64,000 nucleotides of DNA from Sphagnum magellanicum (taxonomy: Eukaryota > Streptophyta > Sphagnopsida > Sphagnales > Sphagnaceae): positions 3,534,001 through 3,598,000 of the forward strand of contig CM038915.1 in NCBI GenBank assembly GCA_021904315.1, in the 5' to 3' direction. Positions 10,798 through 23,449 of this stretch are shown here, piece by piece (position 1 is the stretch's first letter; each line of letters begins with the position of its first letter). Below the pieces are notes generated by a model. It had not been told where the DNA came from. It did not search any database and saw nothing but the letters and a program-made list of their open reading frames with translations. The translations under genes and the position numbers were made by a program.

Positions 10798-13700
10798 CGG
10801 TCGCACTGTGTGTATGGAACTGTGCCAAACCTTGCAAATTCTATCTCCTCTAACAAATATTAAGTTACTTTTCAAAACCAGTACGACCATGAATCATCTC
10901 CACAAGAACAAATACAGAGTCGGTCGGACAACCTGTGAGTCACTTTTTTTAGTAAAACGCGTCTTTTTTGATTTCATACCTATTTGTCATCACTTTTTTG
11001 TCAATTTCATGAAATATCTGAAATGGATGTATGATGAATGTTGTTTATTTTCATCCCTCCATGAAACGAGTAAGTGCCACATTTTTTATCCAAGAAGCAA
11101 GATGGTTATGGAAAAATAAGGCAATTGAAAGCTGACTATGTGATATCGAGAGCTATGAGTAATATAGGTCACTAATAAAAAAATGAAGGTAGGAGGTAAT
11201 TGCTTTTAACTCATGGGAAAAGCTTGGCCTTACATTTTAGGCAAGTTATGGCTATACATAATTAACATTACATAATTTTTATGTGAATTGTGTGTTCGAA
11301 TTGAATAAATTCATACAGACACACAATTTTATTTTTTTAAAGTTGTGTATTATGGAGATGGAGCCGAACTTGATTTAAAAGTGAAAGCACACTACATTGT
11401 TCATGAAATATTGTCACAAACCATTTTTACAAGATTTTGAAATTTGTAATTTGTAATTGGCTATGTGATTAAATAGAAATGGTTAAGTTGATAAAAGACT
11501 CAACTTTACAATGTTACGTGTACTATAATCACAATATATGAATTTTTAAAATAGTTTTTGAATTGTCATAACATAATGAACATTTTAAAAAGTACTTAAA
11601 AAGTTATAACAATTCATAATCAGTGCATATGGATTTCATGCACCTTCATATAATTTTTTTTATTGAATAAAGGAGCCAATTGATAATATGGTGTGCTAAC
11701 ATTTATATTAAAGAAGACTTTTTGAAAGGATTTTGATGATTGAATCTTTATATGTACTTTGAATTATACATTTTTTCTCTTTTAAATCCTTTCTTTAGTG
11801 AAAATAATAATTTAGAAGTTCATATTTCAAATATAAGTTTTCCATAAGGTAAACTAGGGCGAATTTTTTTAACAATGAATTTTTAATGATAACTTGTAAA
11901 ATGACTTGTGTAATTCAAAGTATTATACCTTCACATTGCATTCATAGTGTTAATTAGGCAATTATTAATTTCCATATGTGCCTAAAAGTATTACACTTTA
12001 AGAGGTTTTCACCCTTCAAACCATACTAGCTTTAAATTCTTTGTGAAAATGATTGAAATTGGAGGTTGTCGAAATCCAAAAAAATTGTCTCAAAATTAGA
12101 CTAAAAGTTCCATCAAAAATTAAAATTAAACTAAATCTGGGATTAAAATTGATTCCTTTCGAAATCAAGAACCAAACAAAACTAGTTTAAATTAATTGGT
12201 GCTAGCTAATTATTGAGTTTTGACCTGGTTATCATGTTGGTTATTAATAACCTACCAACTAGTTATTGATTTTTTATAACTAATTAATAAACTAACTACT
12301 TAATATGGAATTCAAAATCTAATAACCTATTTGAATGACCTAGTTATCATTTAGGTAAATTATCAATTTTAAGACATTAAACATTTTTATAATAAAACAC
12401 AAGAAAATCAAAATTATAATAATGATTATTTGAATTTGAAAAAGACCTTATAATTGACTAATAATCAGTAGGATAATTAATAGTTTTTAACATGTTATCG
12501 AATAACCTACCTTTATGCATAATTGATGGTTATTATTAAAATATATTAATAAACTAATCAACACCCAATTTGTTTTTTAAAAAATACCTACCTAATAGTT
12601 ATGAAAAATTTAATAATTGACCAACATTAATTTAAACGTCTAAAATATCTATGATTAATTTTCATATGGAATAAGATGTTATGGGCATAAGAGATGATAA
12701 TGTGTACTTGTTTAGTCCTAATTAACCATCTAACCTTTCTTAATTCAATTTACATTTAGTTTAATGATCCAAACAATCAGCAATTCAAATTGAAATAATT
12801 ATAATCTATTGTGGACAAAAGGAAATAGGGAAAACCAATTCCATTTTTGCATATAAACATGTTCATGAACACTTTAATTAGACATACATAGCTTGATGCA
12901 AACATTTTGCAATAAAGTTTTGAAACATATAAGAATCCAATAAGTTGGGCGTTCTTAAGATACACATCAATTGACCTAAATGACTTAATATAATCTTGCA
13001 TCAAACCACATAGATGGGATCTAGTCAATTAGATCATTACCTTTAGTATTCAATAGGTCTTTCGAGCTTTATCACCATCTTCATGCATATGCACTATTCT
13101 AATTATTAAATGAAAGCAATATCATGAGACCACTTTCTAAATAACATTAACATTTTATCCCTTAATCCCAAAGAGATGCAAGGCAAATGAAACTTAAACA
13201 CTTGTTCAACCCTTGTTTATTCCCCATTGTTCTTGTGATATACATTCTTCTAACTTCGACAAGATCTTAAACTTTCTACCTAGTCTTTCTTACCTTGAGG
13301 ATACTTAAGCTATTATAGTCCAAGTTTTTTACATATTTCAAATCCCTAAATTTCCATAATTAGATTTTCACCAATGCAATTCTATCATCTATGATTACAT
13401 GCATAATGCCTTAAGCTCAAATTTCCTTTCATTGACGTCATTTTTGGACTTCAACCCTTCATATGTGGTTCTAAGCAACATTTTTTGTCCTAATTCAATT
13501 ACTAGAATGTAACATAATAATTTCTAGTAGCATCTTGTCATGAACTTGATGAATCAAGAAATCTAAGCACAACCACAACAATCTAATGAATTAACTAGTA
13601 TGTCTATTTTTCAAACATTCTTTTAAATTTTAGTTATTTAATTTTTTCCCTTTGTTTTCCTACTTTCCCCAATTTGCTAATAATACCTTCATTCCTCTTT

Positions 13701-16700
13701 AGTGCTTCCCAAATATGTCTTCACATCGCCATGCAAAACACATATTAACAATTCTTCATTTTGGAAGTCTCATAAACAATTTGTCCCTCCAATTAATAAA
13801 TGCAACATTCTTCAAAAAACCACCAAACATGTTGCCTATTTAACTCCATGACTTGCCAATATTTAACAACACACAAGCATCAACCTATCCACCAATATTC
13901 TCTAACAAATCTTCACATCACCATGCAAAAAATAGTAATGTTAACTACCTCACATTTATTCATTGTTAATATTCAAAAACCACAATGATTCATCAACCAA
14001 AAGTCTTTCCATATCATAATATTTAGATGTTTCCAAAAGCTAACATAACCTTAAATTTATTTTCCCTACACAATAGCCATTGAACAAACAAAAATAGCCA
14101 TTTTTTAAGCCTATAGTACAACATCCACTCCAAATTCCGCCATTGGTTGTGTGTCATATTAGGCCTTAAAGCTCATGAACTTCAGTTTTGACACAACTAA
14201 TAAACACAACAATGTACAATAATAGATAGTGTAATGGGCATTTTCATTCTTGAAAGAACGTTGAATTAAATTCAAGATGTAACATGGTTATTTTTGGTGA
14301 TTACTAATCAATAATAATTCATGGGTGTTTTAATTTTCTTGCAAAGGTTACACTCCTCAATAAGGATAAAATGAAACCCTACATTGTGTCAAGAAAAATG
14401 TTTTAAATGTCAACTCCATGCATATATGAAATGAAATTTAAAATTGGCCAAGCCATTGTCATAAAAAACTTTAGGGGCCAAAGGAAGAGGCCATGAGAAT
14501 GTGAATTGGGTTGTAAAGTAGAAAAAGCCTAGTAAGCCACTTGACATAATATTCATAACATGTACAAGGCAATAAAAGGCCCACAATGTTGGACTTGTCT
14601 ATCATAGGGTTAAGGATTATTATTGCATTAAGAATTATCACACACCAAAAAAAAAAAATATGGGGAAAAATAATAGCTATAGATTATAGTTATATAAGAC
14701 ACAAAAAGGTGTAAGGCAAATTTAAAAATACATAAAAACACAAAGTTAAAGGAGTTCCAACTTACAAGGTTGAAAATAAAGATGGATAATGAAAGCTTTT
14801 CCAAATAACAACATTAGAAGGTAATAATAATGTATGTTTTTTTACATGGATTTGCAATTGTGAATCTTAATTTCTAGTGGTAAGCAATTTTTTTAAAGAA
14901 CTTATGTTTGTAGCCAAAGCAACAATCATAGAAAAATGTAGAAGAATGGTGATCATCCTTAGGAAGATTTAGCCAAATTGGTTATAAACCATAAATAAAG
15001 TACAAATCTTCAGTCATCATTTTATATTTCTAGCTACACAATGAAAACCAAATATATGAATATGGCGTTTTTAAATTTTTTTCTGTCTTTCTTTTAGTGA
15101 TTAAAAACTTCAAAAATAATGTTTTTAGCAAATTTCAAATTTCGTTTTTTGGTGAAATTTCACCAATAAAAAAGGCTAATGATAAATCAAAGATTCTTAC
15201 ATTTTCCCTACAATTGAAATTAAAACCCACAAGTTCACCAATCCATTCAAAAGAAAAGTGGTACACATAAAAACACATTTCATTAATAAAGTCGTTATCC
15301 TAGCAACAACAATTGATTAGTCCATTTTAGATATGTGGGCCCAATGCTTGACTTCTACCACTAAGTTGTTAACAAAATATCAATACTAGTTAGAATACAT
15401 GTCAAATCCATATCATTCAAAAATAAATAATTTCCATTTCTTCTTGTCTTCACACACGATTTCACAAACATCCTTTTTAAAAGATCATCAACATTGGTAG
15501 CTCCTATAGGTCCTTTTAAAAGTCTTCTTTCAATAGATGTAATTATCATAAATATTTTACTTAATCTTTGATTAGTTAAAGTTAAATGATGTCCATTTTT
15601 TTCAATCCTCATATTTAATATTAGTAAACCAAATTACTTTTGCAATTAAGTTAAAGAAACAAATGTTTTTTATAAACTTGCCACCCACACACCTTAACAT
15701 TATCATTTTTATAGTTTGGTTATGTCACCATAATCTTGGGCTTGCAAATTCATCCCTTAATGATTTCAATTTTGAGGTTGAACACAATTGTTACCATTGA
15801 ATTAAAAGTTCAACCTTTCCATTAAGATCAATAAAATGTTTTTACTTACCCTAATTTTTCATAAGAGAAAATTACACAACTTGAATTGTTGCAATTAGGG
15901 CAAACAAGCCCATCACCAAACACAAGCTAATAATCAAACACTTATTCATATATTCTTCATTTTTTGTTTTTTTCTAACGTTTTTCATGATTATGGGTGTG
16001 CCAAATGAAGGTCTGTGATTCCTTTTTGAATTCAGAAGGTAATTAAACAACAAAGAAGTAGGAAGAGAATGAACATGTTTAAAGAGAAAAATGTTTGAAA
16101 AAAATGCATTATCTACCTTCACAATTTTCAAACCCCATATTTTTCTCAGTTTTTTTAAAGTTTGAACAATCTAAAAAGATATGGGTGTCCCAACTTGAAC
16201 TTGACAATCCCTCTTGGAACTTTGAAACCAATCGAATTATGTCCAAGGATCTCCTTGTGCCATCATGGGGTGCCAAATAATGTTGGGGGCCCCTTCTCAA
16301 ATTCTTTATTTATTTATTTGATGCATTTCTAGACCAAAGCTACAAGAATGGTAGTGGAAGCGTGTTCAAGCTATTTTTGCATCCTATAACTCAAAAGATA
16401 TTTAATATTATAAATATATTTAATCATAGCCTTGTGTCCACAAAGTCACAATCTTATCCAATAGTTGACTTAACATGCCTCTACATTGAAGATATTTGGA
16501 TGCCTTCACTTTCCTTAATAGGGCAGATGTTTGTTGTTCAAAGTACCACTTCAATCCAAAATTGAGATCATTTTGTGAAGTGAAAATATAGTTAACATAA
16601 TCATGAAGTTATTTTTTAGTAATGAAATAAAATAAATTGAAAACCACCACTTTATTCAATTGTTGACAAATAACAAATTATGCTGAAATGTTTTATAAAC

Positions 16701-17400
16701 ATGCTTCTTCAATGCCATAGCTCTTCTTTTATGGTTGTCATTGTGGTGTTTCTTTTACTGGCAAAATTTCGCCAAAATTTTGCCAAATTTCAACCTGAAA
16801 AATATAATTTTGGCCTATCTATACAAAAAGATTTTTCATGGGAAAAAATGGCCCAAATTCGCCAAATTTTGAATTAAAACATTCCAAATCACCAGAGTCC
16901 TATGATAACTTGCTGAAAGTAGCCAAGACCATAGAAGGATTTTGTGATGAAAAAATTTACAAAATTCTAATTACCTTCCAAGATGATTCCTACATGTCAA
17001 CCCTAAATGATGATATTCCTAATTACTTTAACCATTGTTCCATTGGGTCAACTTTACCACTCCAGAATATAAGTAAAATATAATAAAAGAATGTAACACT
17101 AGTCCAAGGTCAAATTGTTATGGGAAAAAAATTTAGGAATGGTTTCAGTTTTGGTTCCTTTTTTATTTTCAAATTTGGCCAGTTTGTGGTTTTAGGGTAG
17201 GTTATGGGTAACCTTCCAGTTGGGTCCAAAAAATCCAAAACATCATTAGAAATAATGCAAACAAGCTAAAAATTTTTTAATTTCCAAAAAATAAATTCTG
17301 TTTATTATAAACTTGCTATGACAAGGTCAAATTAATATTAAAATAGTTGATTTTTAAACTCTAAATTACACTACTACTTTCTAATGGATCAAAACCTTGT

Positions 17401-17443
17401 TTTTTTTTTTTTTGGGGGGGGGCTTGGGGGGGGGGGGGAGGGG
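17401..17443 (+). repeat. Poly-T then G-run tract (quadruplex-prone)
   Basis: T13 followed by G9, CTT, G13, A and G4. It fits the G-quadruplex pattern but lies in gene-free DNA, so it is probably only low complexity. Confidence 0.85.
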
Positions 17444-18525
17444 TAAAGTAAATACACAAACACTTGTAATGATGCACTTAACTATATGTTTTGATTTGTT
17501 TTTTTTCTGGTTTTACATGATAATCTGACCTTGCTCGATCTTTCAACTCTGCACTAGATAGAGATATAAACTTCCGGAGTTTTTGCTTCAAAGTCTGAAC
17601 TCGATTTGCTGCCCAGTTTGACTTGCTGTTTTTGCTGGAAATTGAGAGAGAGAGAGAGAGTTGTAAGAAAGTTGTCCCCTTTGCACTCCCCCCCTCTCCC
17701 CTCCGCACACACCCCAACAACACTGGAACTCACCGGCAACCGACCAAAAGAAGCCAAATGAGCCAGACGGAGAAGATCCAGAAGTCATGCTGAATAACTT
17801 TCATAGATGATAGTACATACATCATACACTAGCTTACAGCCCGTCAATTGGTACTAAGGACTAGGGTTTAAAATAAAAATTTTATTGTTTACTCGTAATT
17901 CCTTCCCGTGGCGGTGGTGGTTTGGTTTCGCCCGCAACATAGGAAGCATAGCTTAATAATTTATTACACTCGATTCCCATATGTCTCTCGATGTCAATGG
18001 CCCCCCAAAAGTCGTCTCACTTTTGTGATACTTTCCTTGTTCCGTTGGTACACTATGTAACATTATGAACCCTTCCTCTTCCTCCTCTGTCATTCTCATG
18101 TCTCGTCCGTTACTTCCATATACTACCCCCCATGACCGAAATGTCAACTTGTCCTATGGTCTTTTTGCTTTTATAAAATTGACACTTCAAAATAAGACAA
18201 AACTTATATTCTTTCTTTCTCCATTTTCACTCCTTCCGCAAGGTAGCACGCTTTTAATTTAAAAAAAAAAAAAGATAATAAGGGAAAAAGGTGTGCTCCT
18301 TGTAACCTCCCCTAATTTTAGGGCGGTAGCCCAAGGATGTAGGCCTAAAAATTCAAGGGAAGCTCTGAGGAAGAGGTCTTCTTCCATAGCGTAAAGTAGC
18401 ACAAATGTGTCTTTTTTTCTTTACTTGAATGGCAAAAAGGTTTTGCATGTGAATGGGCGAAGGTTCTATTCAATTCACAAAGCATCTTCGGTGAAGACCT
18501 TGGAGTCACAAGAGTATTCCCTCGT

Positions 18526-18565
18526 AAAACATGAAGACTCTTGTGAAAACATGAAGACTCTTGTG
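18526..18565 (+). repeat. Exact 20-bp tandem duplication
   Basis: Two identical adjacent copies of AAAACATGAAGACTCTTGTG. The surrounding GC-richer segment (18.3-18.65 kb) is probably transposon-derived. Confidence 0.9.
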
Positions 18566-21399
18566 GTACGGATTCCATGTGTAGTAGGGTAATGCTTAGA
18601 GGAGTGGGACATTCCTGAAATAAACACCTACATGGGGTGGAGTCAAGAGGTTGCTTCAATGGCTTTCTTTACTCGGCATAAAACACCATGGGCTTCTTTA
18701 TTATTATTTAATAAAATTAATATAAATAATTTTAAAATATATATATTTAATTATTTCATTTTTTTTTTCATTTTTTTCCCATGACCACCTTGTGCCTTAC
18801 CATTGTGCTTATCACATCATACTTTACAAAAAAAATTAGTCGTTTTATTCTACTTATTCACACATTTGGCAAAAATATACATTTTGTGAATTAGCCCCCA
18901 CTTCGTCTCTTGTTTCAGCATTTACATGCCACATTGTGTAATTCTACCATGGTACCCACAAAGTGTTTGGACCAGACTTTTTTTTTCCCAGTTTTGTGAT
19001 CTACTTGAGGTGGCTAAATTTGGCTATTAACAAAATATCAAAGGAATTTTTTAAAAAATAAATTTAATATATTTTTGGCTACCTATGCAAAATCCATATG
19101 TTTTTAGTTTGTGAAAAAAATTCAGGTACAATAATTTTTTTAATAATAAATTGTGGGATCCAGTGAGGTGAAAGGGGGTGGGTGTGATTAGAGATGTAGT
19201 TGTTATTTTTGGAACATGTCTCAAGTATTCAAGGTTTAAAAAAATAAAATAAAAATAGAATTATTTAATTATTTAATTCTTTTTGGGAAGGGGTGGAAGG
19301 GGGGTTAGGTATGTAGTTGATGTAGGTGGTTCACATTTTTTGGGGTTGTACAATGCTAATAACTAGAATTTTTTAAGTTTTAGGCTATGTATAGGATGTT
19401 AGAACCAGATCCAGTTTGGAACTGGGTCGCCTAAAATGATAATTAATGTTTATAATATGGAGCCAAAATATTTAAAACATTTTGCTTACCACATCCTTAT
19501 GGCTAGAATTCACACCTAATTGTTGGCATAAAACATATTGATTGTCACTCGTATGGAGATATTCGGATGAAGCTATAACCACTCCATTTGCAAAATGTTT
19601 TTTTATTTGCCATTCAACTAATTTTTTCATGTTGTTTGTTTTTCCAAAAAATTAAAAAAAAAATAAAAAAAAATATATATATATATATATATTGAAGTTG
19701 GTTATATTGGTTATATATGATGAAATTACACATATACAAATGATTAGTTTTTTTTTTTTTTTTTCCATTTTTTTTCAATTTTGTAGCCACACTTGCAATC
19801 ATCCACAAGAGGAATTATTAGCCAAATTTGGCTACAGGTCACAGAGGAAAGTAGAAAGTTTGAAGAATGAAGTCCTGCTCTATTTTGGTGACTTGCTGGA
19901 ACCTATTGTCTAAATATGGCAATTTCAGAAACATTTTCCGCAAAATCTGGTGACTTTATTATCACTTTTTTTTTGGCCAAAAAAGTCCTTTGTATGAGTC
20001 ATACTGGATATTTTGTTTTGCCAGCAAGTTGAAAAATTTGCCACCAAAATAAATAAATAAAATAAAATAATGCTACAAATGACCTTCGAAAATGGACAAA
20101 ATTTGTACATATGAATAACTAGGATAATTACAAATAGCCTATTTAGGAATAATGGATAGCATCTCTAATAAAAGCACTCCTGAGATGGAACAACCTTTGA
20201 AACGGTAAGATGCTTTGAACCCCACCGTTGAAAGAAGTACCAATCTGTTATTTACCGAGGGAAAATATATAAATAAATAAATAAATAAATAATAAATAAA
20301 GTTTCTCAATCATGCTTATTCCCCTAAATCTTAAAGTCAAATTTTTTTATAGAATAAATTATTTTAATTTGAACTAGTGTGCTCATGTACGGAACCCTTT
20401 TAGCTTCGTAGCAAGGGGGTAACCGAATTCTTCAACCTAGGACTATAGCATCGGTTGATGGGATCAATACTTGATACCCAAACCCCATGCAAAATCCGTG
20501 TCATGAACAGTGTTTGTGTTTTTTTTTGGTTTTGTGGGGGTTAATTTTTGCATTTGTAAATACAAGAAAAATTTGAACTTTGAAAAAATTTGCTAAAATT
20601 TTGGAAAGAATTATCAAAATCTCAAAACCCAAAAAAATTCGTAAATTATTTAAAATAAAAAAATTAATTAAAAAAAAAACCCCTTGGTCATGAACATTAA
20701 CAGAAACTCTTTAGTGGCCAATTCTGCAATCTCTTTTATGTGAATTTCATTAGATATATTTTTTAAAAGTCATGCGCTACAGCAGATCATTTTCTCACAA
20801 TACAACATTAGGAGCACCACTTGTCTGATTAGGGCTGTTGTTAAAGATGCATATTTTGGCGCTACAACGTGTCCTGTAACGTTTATTTTGGCGTGTCACG
20901 CGCAATACATCAATCAAACTTTTCGTCAAAGCTTTCAGAACATTCTTGAATGGGGTCAACCGTGGCATATGTGACTCAGCACCCACCAATGCACCATCTA
21001 TCCAAAATCCATTAGAACCTAGTTGGGAATGAACCACAATTGAGTTACCAAAGTTTCACCATGGTAATCTATCTTGCAAACCCTCCTTTCCGGTCCCCCC
21101 TCACCCTTCTCACACAGCCTATAGGCACTACTATCTACCAATGTAAACGAGTGTGAACCCCGTGCCTAATGCACAGGTGTGTGCCACCTAGGATGCCACC
21201 TAGGTGCTTCAGTTACCCACTTACCTTGGGGTTAGACCCCTCTGTGGAGTCCAGCAAAATCTGGCATGGGGCCTTCTGCTTCACAGAATGGACCATTTTG
21301 AATGAGTGAAATGCCTTGTGGCCATGGAAACTGAATTAAATTGCTATTAGGTGCTCACCCAAAGGCTTTGCTGGGAGCTAGAAGGATTTTTTTTTTCAT

Positions 21400-21735
21400 T
21401 TTTCTCTCGTTCCCAATGTGTTCCTTTTAAGTTCTCAATGGCTTCCCAATATGTTGCCCAAGTTCCCAATGTATTCCCCAACATATTCTCCATAGCATCT
21501 CACTTTAATCCCATATGCTTTGGCAAATTGTTGTTGTCCTTTCACCCATATGGGTGGGCCAAAGGGGAGGAACTCAATACTTCAAAATAGAACCTTCTAC
21601 CTTGGGGAGCCTCCATAGTTTCATTTTTTTGTGTGATGGGCCAATCAAATTGGTTCATTGTGAAAAAAAAAACAACAAAATTGGGAGGCAACTCATCTAA
21701 TTAATAAAAGAGGTGAATAGCTAGGGTGTTCTTAG
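21400..21735 (+). repeat. Dispersed repeat family, copy 1
   Basis: A block rich in GTTCCCAA and ATTCCC units, followed by CTTTAATCCCATATG, TGGGCCAAAGGGGAGG and TTGGGGAGCCTC. It matches 59265-59500 in order and strand, and the first part matches 62752-62832. A second block near 21685-21722 matches 61976-62010 (CTCATYTAATTAATA...AGAGGTGAATAG). The family is non-coding where visible; its class is unknown. Confidence 0.7.
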
Positions 21736-21823
21736 GAATGTCATAGTGTGATTCATATTAATTACATCATGGGTGCCCTCACAACTTTTTTATTTATTTT
21801 AATGGAGCCATATTGATTGGCCC
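21638..21823. mobile_element. Candidate MITE with GGGCCAATCAA inverted ends
   Basis: The left end GGGCCAATCAAATTGG and the right end (read inward) GGGCCAATCAATATGG form an imperfect inverted repeat of about 22 bp around a 186-bp segment. A related end (GGCCAATCAAATGGCTCC) lies alone near 59010. No clean target-site duplication is visible, so the call is tentative. Confidence 0.4.
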
Positions 21824-22684
21824 ACCTGCAATTGTTTTGGAACTTTGGGGCATGCCCCCAATAGAAGTACCTCTTTGGACCCCCGGTTGCAAAATAGAAA
21901 CAAATGTGCACCGTTGGATTATAGTTTATTTATAGGGGAGTTTGAACTTTGGGCAAAGCATATGGGTTAAACACCCAGGTGCTATTGGCTAACTTGCAAC
22001 ATTTCTGCAACAACAACAACATCATCATCTTAAATTATTATTATTTCATTCCTGGTTTATTTCCTTCCCATTCTTGGTGGGCAGAAAGCTGCAGTGTCAG
22101 ACTCAGCAGAGGGATGGTGTGCAGCTGGCAACCTCGGAGCTTCCAGGGTGTCCATCCACATGGACGACCGGACGGATGGACAGAGGGAGGATGACGGGAC
22201 GCACGGATTCAGGGGAGGCTTCATTTCTCATCCCGACGTGTAATCACTTCATTTCTTTACTATATGTAATGTGTAAGTATTATATATTACCTAAATAAGT
22301 AGGAAATATAAGCAAAGCACTCACTATGTAAGTAGGTAAGCACGTAGGGAATGTAAGTGGTTACCATTTAGGGTATGTAAAGGAGGTAAGGCACTTGGTG
22401 AATAGTAAGAACGAGGGGTGTTTTCCTGTTCACACACACCATCCATCATGCATAACGAACTGGTAAGAAGAGCTGGTGGGGTGCTGGTTGGACCTTTTGG
22501 CATTAATGCCTGGCAAAGGTGCAGCTCAAGGGCCACAGTGAATCAGCACCCATCAGTGCAGCATGAAGGATGGATGAATGGTAACTGGTCAGGAAAACAA
22601 TTTTCGGTTGGGTTGCAGTTCCCGAACTAACCATGGTGGTTAGATCAGATCAGATCAGATCAGTGCTTTTCTTTTCTACCTATC

Positions 22685-22725
22685 TACTACTTACCCACAA
22701 GCAGGTTGGTAGTAGGTAAGTAGTA
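22685..22725 (+). repeat. GTAG/CTAC hairpin upstream of WRKY gene
   Basis: TACTACTTACC and its perfect reverse complement GGTAAGTAGTA form an 11-bp stem with a 19-base loop, inside a longer CTAC/GTAG-rich stretch (22664-22805). The same tetranucleotide arrays occur inside both CACTA elements of this window. Confidence 0.75.
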
Positions 22726-22855
22726 AAAGCAACCCTTTGCCTATTATGTATAGACCATCTACTAACCTAATAGTTACCTACTTTACCTACCTATCTACCT
22801 ATCTGTGGGACCTATTTCACACAGAAGTGGGTTACCAAGGTGAAACCAAATATTA

Positions 22856-22884
22856 ACTCGGTTGAGGTTCATCCACAACCGAGT
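22856..22884 (+). repeat. ACTCGGTTG hairpin
   Basis: ACTCGGTTG and CAACCGAGT form a perfect 9-bp stem with an 11-base loop. A related hairpin (ACTCGGT...ACCGAGT) lies at 10654-10679. No function is assigned. Confidence 0.7.
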
Positions 22885-23025
22885 AAATACCGAGCATCCA
22901 GTGGATGGTGCGCTGGTGGGTTGCTGGTTCACTGTCGCCCAGCTCAAGCCCAGTTGGAAAATATAAACCAAAAGTCAGCTTGAAAAAAAGAAAAAGAAAA
23001 GGCCAAAAAAAGAGGGGAACGTTTT

Positions 23026-23050
23026 GGGGGGTGGGGGAGGGGGCGGGGGG
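23026..23050 (+). promoter_or_regulatory. G-quadruplex motif upstream of WRKY gene
   Basis: Four G runs (G6, G5, G5, G6) separated by single bases T, A and C: an unusually strong quadruplex pattern about 1.55 kb before the WRKY start codon. A second G-rich stretch is at about 23155-23171. The surrounding 23.0-23.45 kb is more GC- and CpG-rich than the rest of the window, as expected for a promoter or first exon; a role there is inference. Confidence 0.6.
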
Positions 23051-23239
23051 AGAAGAGACTGGAGAGATATTAATGAGGTCCTAAAACGTGATCCACTATG
23101 TATTCCCATTCATACCATATTTGCAGGCCAATGGGGGGCCGTATTCACACAGGGAGGGGAGGAGGGGGGGCCCATTCACACACAGGTAACGCTCCATGTG
23201 TACAGTGGCTGCTATTTCTGTTTTTCCGTAGGTGGCGGA

Positions 23240-23294
23240 AGTCAAAGAGCGCAGCCGCAACGCAACGACGTGAGTAGGAGCCGCAATGTTGACT
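23240..23294 (+). promoter_or_regulatory. Pair of W-boxes upstream of WRKY gene
   Basis: AGTCAA at 23240-23245 (TTGACT on the - strand) and TTGACT at 23289-23294 match the W-box TTGACY bound by WRKY proteins. Two sites within 55 bp in the likely promoter or leader would allow auto- or cross-regulation, which is common for WRKY genes. This is inference from sequence; single W-boxes also arise by chance. Confidence 0.4.
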
Positions 23295-23449
23295 CCCGCG
23301 TGTTGTTCCAGACGCTTGCGCCTTCCTATCGTCTTCTTCTTCGCCAAAGAAAAAGGACGTGTTGGGTCACATACACACACACAGACACCGAGAACAAGGA
23401 AACAACAACAACATCAACAAAGAACAAGAACAGGGGAGGTGGAATCTTG

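Larger units (their letters stand above)
10800..20965. other. Ten kb of gene-free AT-rich DNA
   Basis: No coding exon, RNA gene or paired transposon ends could be supported. The stretch contains a poly-T/poly-G tract (17401-17443), an exact 20-bp tandem duplication (18526-18565), a TA microsatellite (about 19672-19690) and an AAAT tetranucleotide run (about 20265-20299). Slightly GC-richer islands at 16.1-16.3, 17.5-18.1 and 18.3-18.65 kb look like worn transposon debris. Confidence 0.5.
22538..22932. repeat. Imperfect inverted repeat of a CAGCACCCA motif
   Basis: A block reading GTGAATCAGCACCCATCAG (22538 onward) is matched in reverse complement at 22904-22932 (GTGAACCAGCAACCCACCAG). A third copy, in the first orientation, is at 20971-20998 (GTGACTCAGCACCCACCAAT). 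The paired copies could form the stem of a hairpin of about 390 bp upstream of the WRKY gene. They may be the ends of a small transposon or remnants of a dispersed family. Confidence 0.5.

Noticed and set aside
16095-16300. Overlapping 61-63 codon frames on both strands
   Set aside because: Short, mutually exclusive and without resemblance to known proteins; probably worn repeat sequence.
20795-21037. 80-codon minus-strand frame
   Set aside because: No recognisable family, no splice context; overlaps a repeat-derived GC-richer island with the CAGCACCCA motif.
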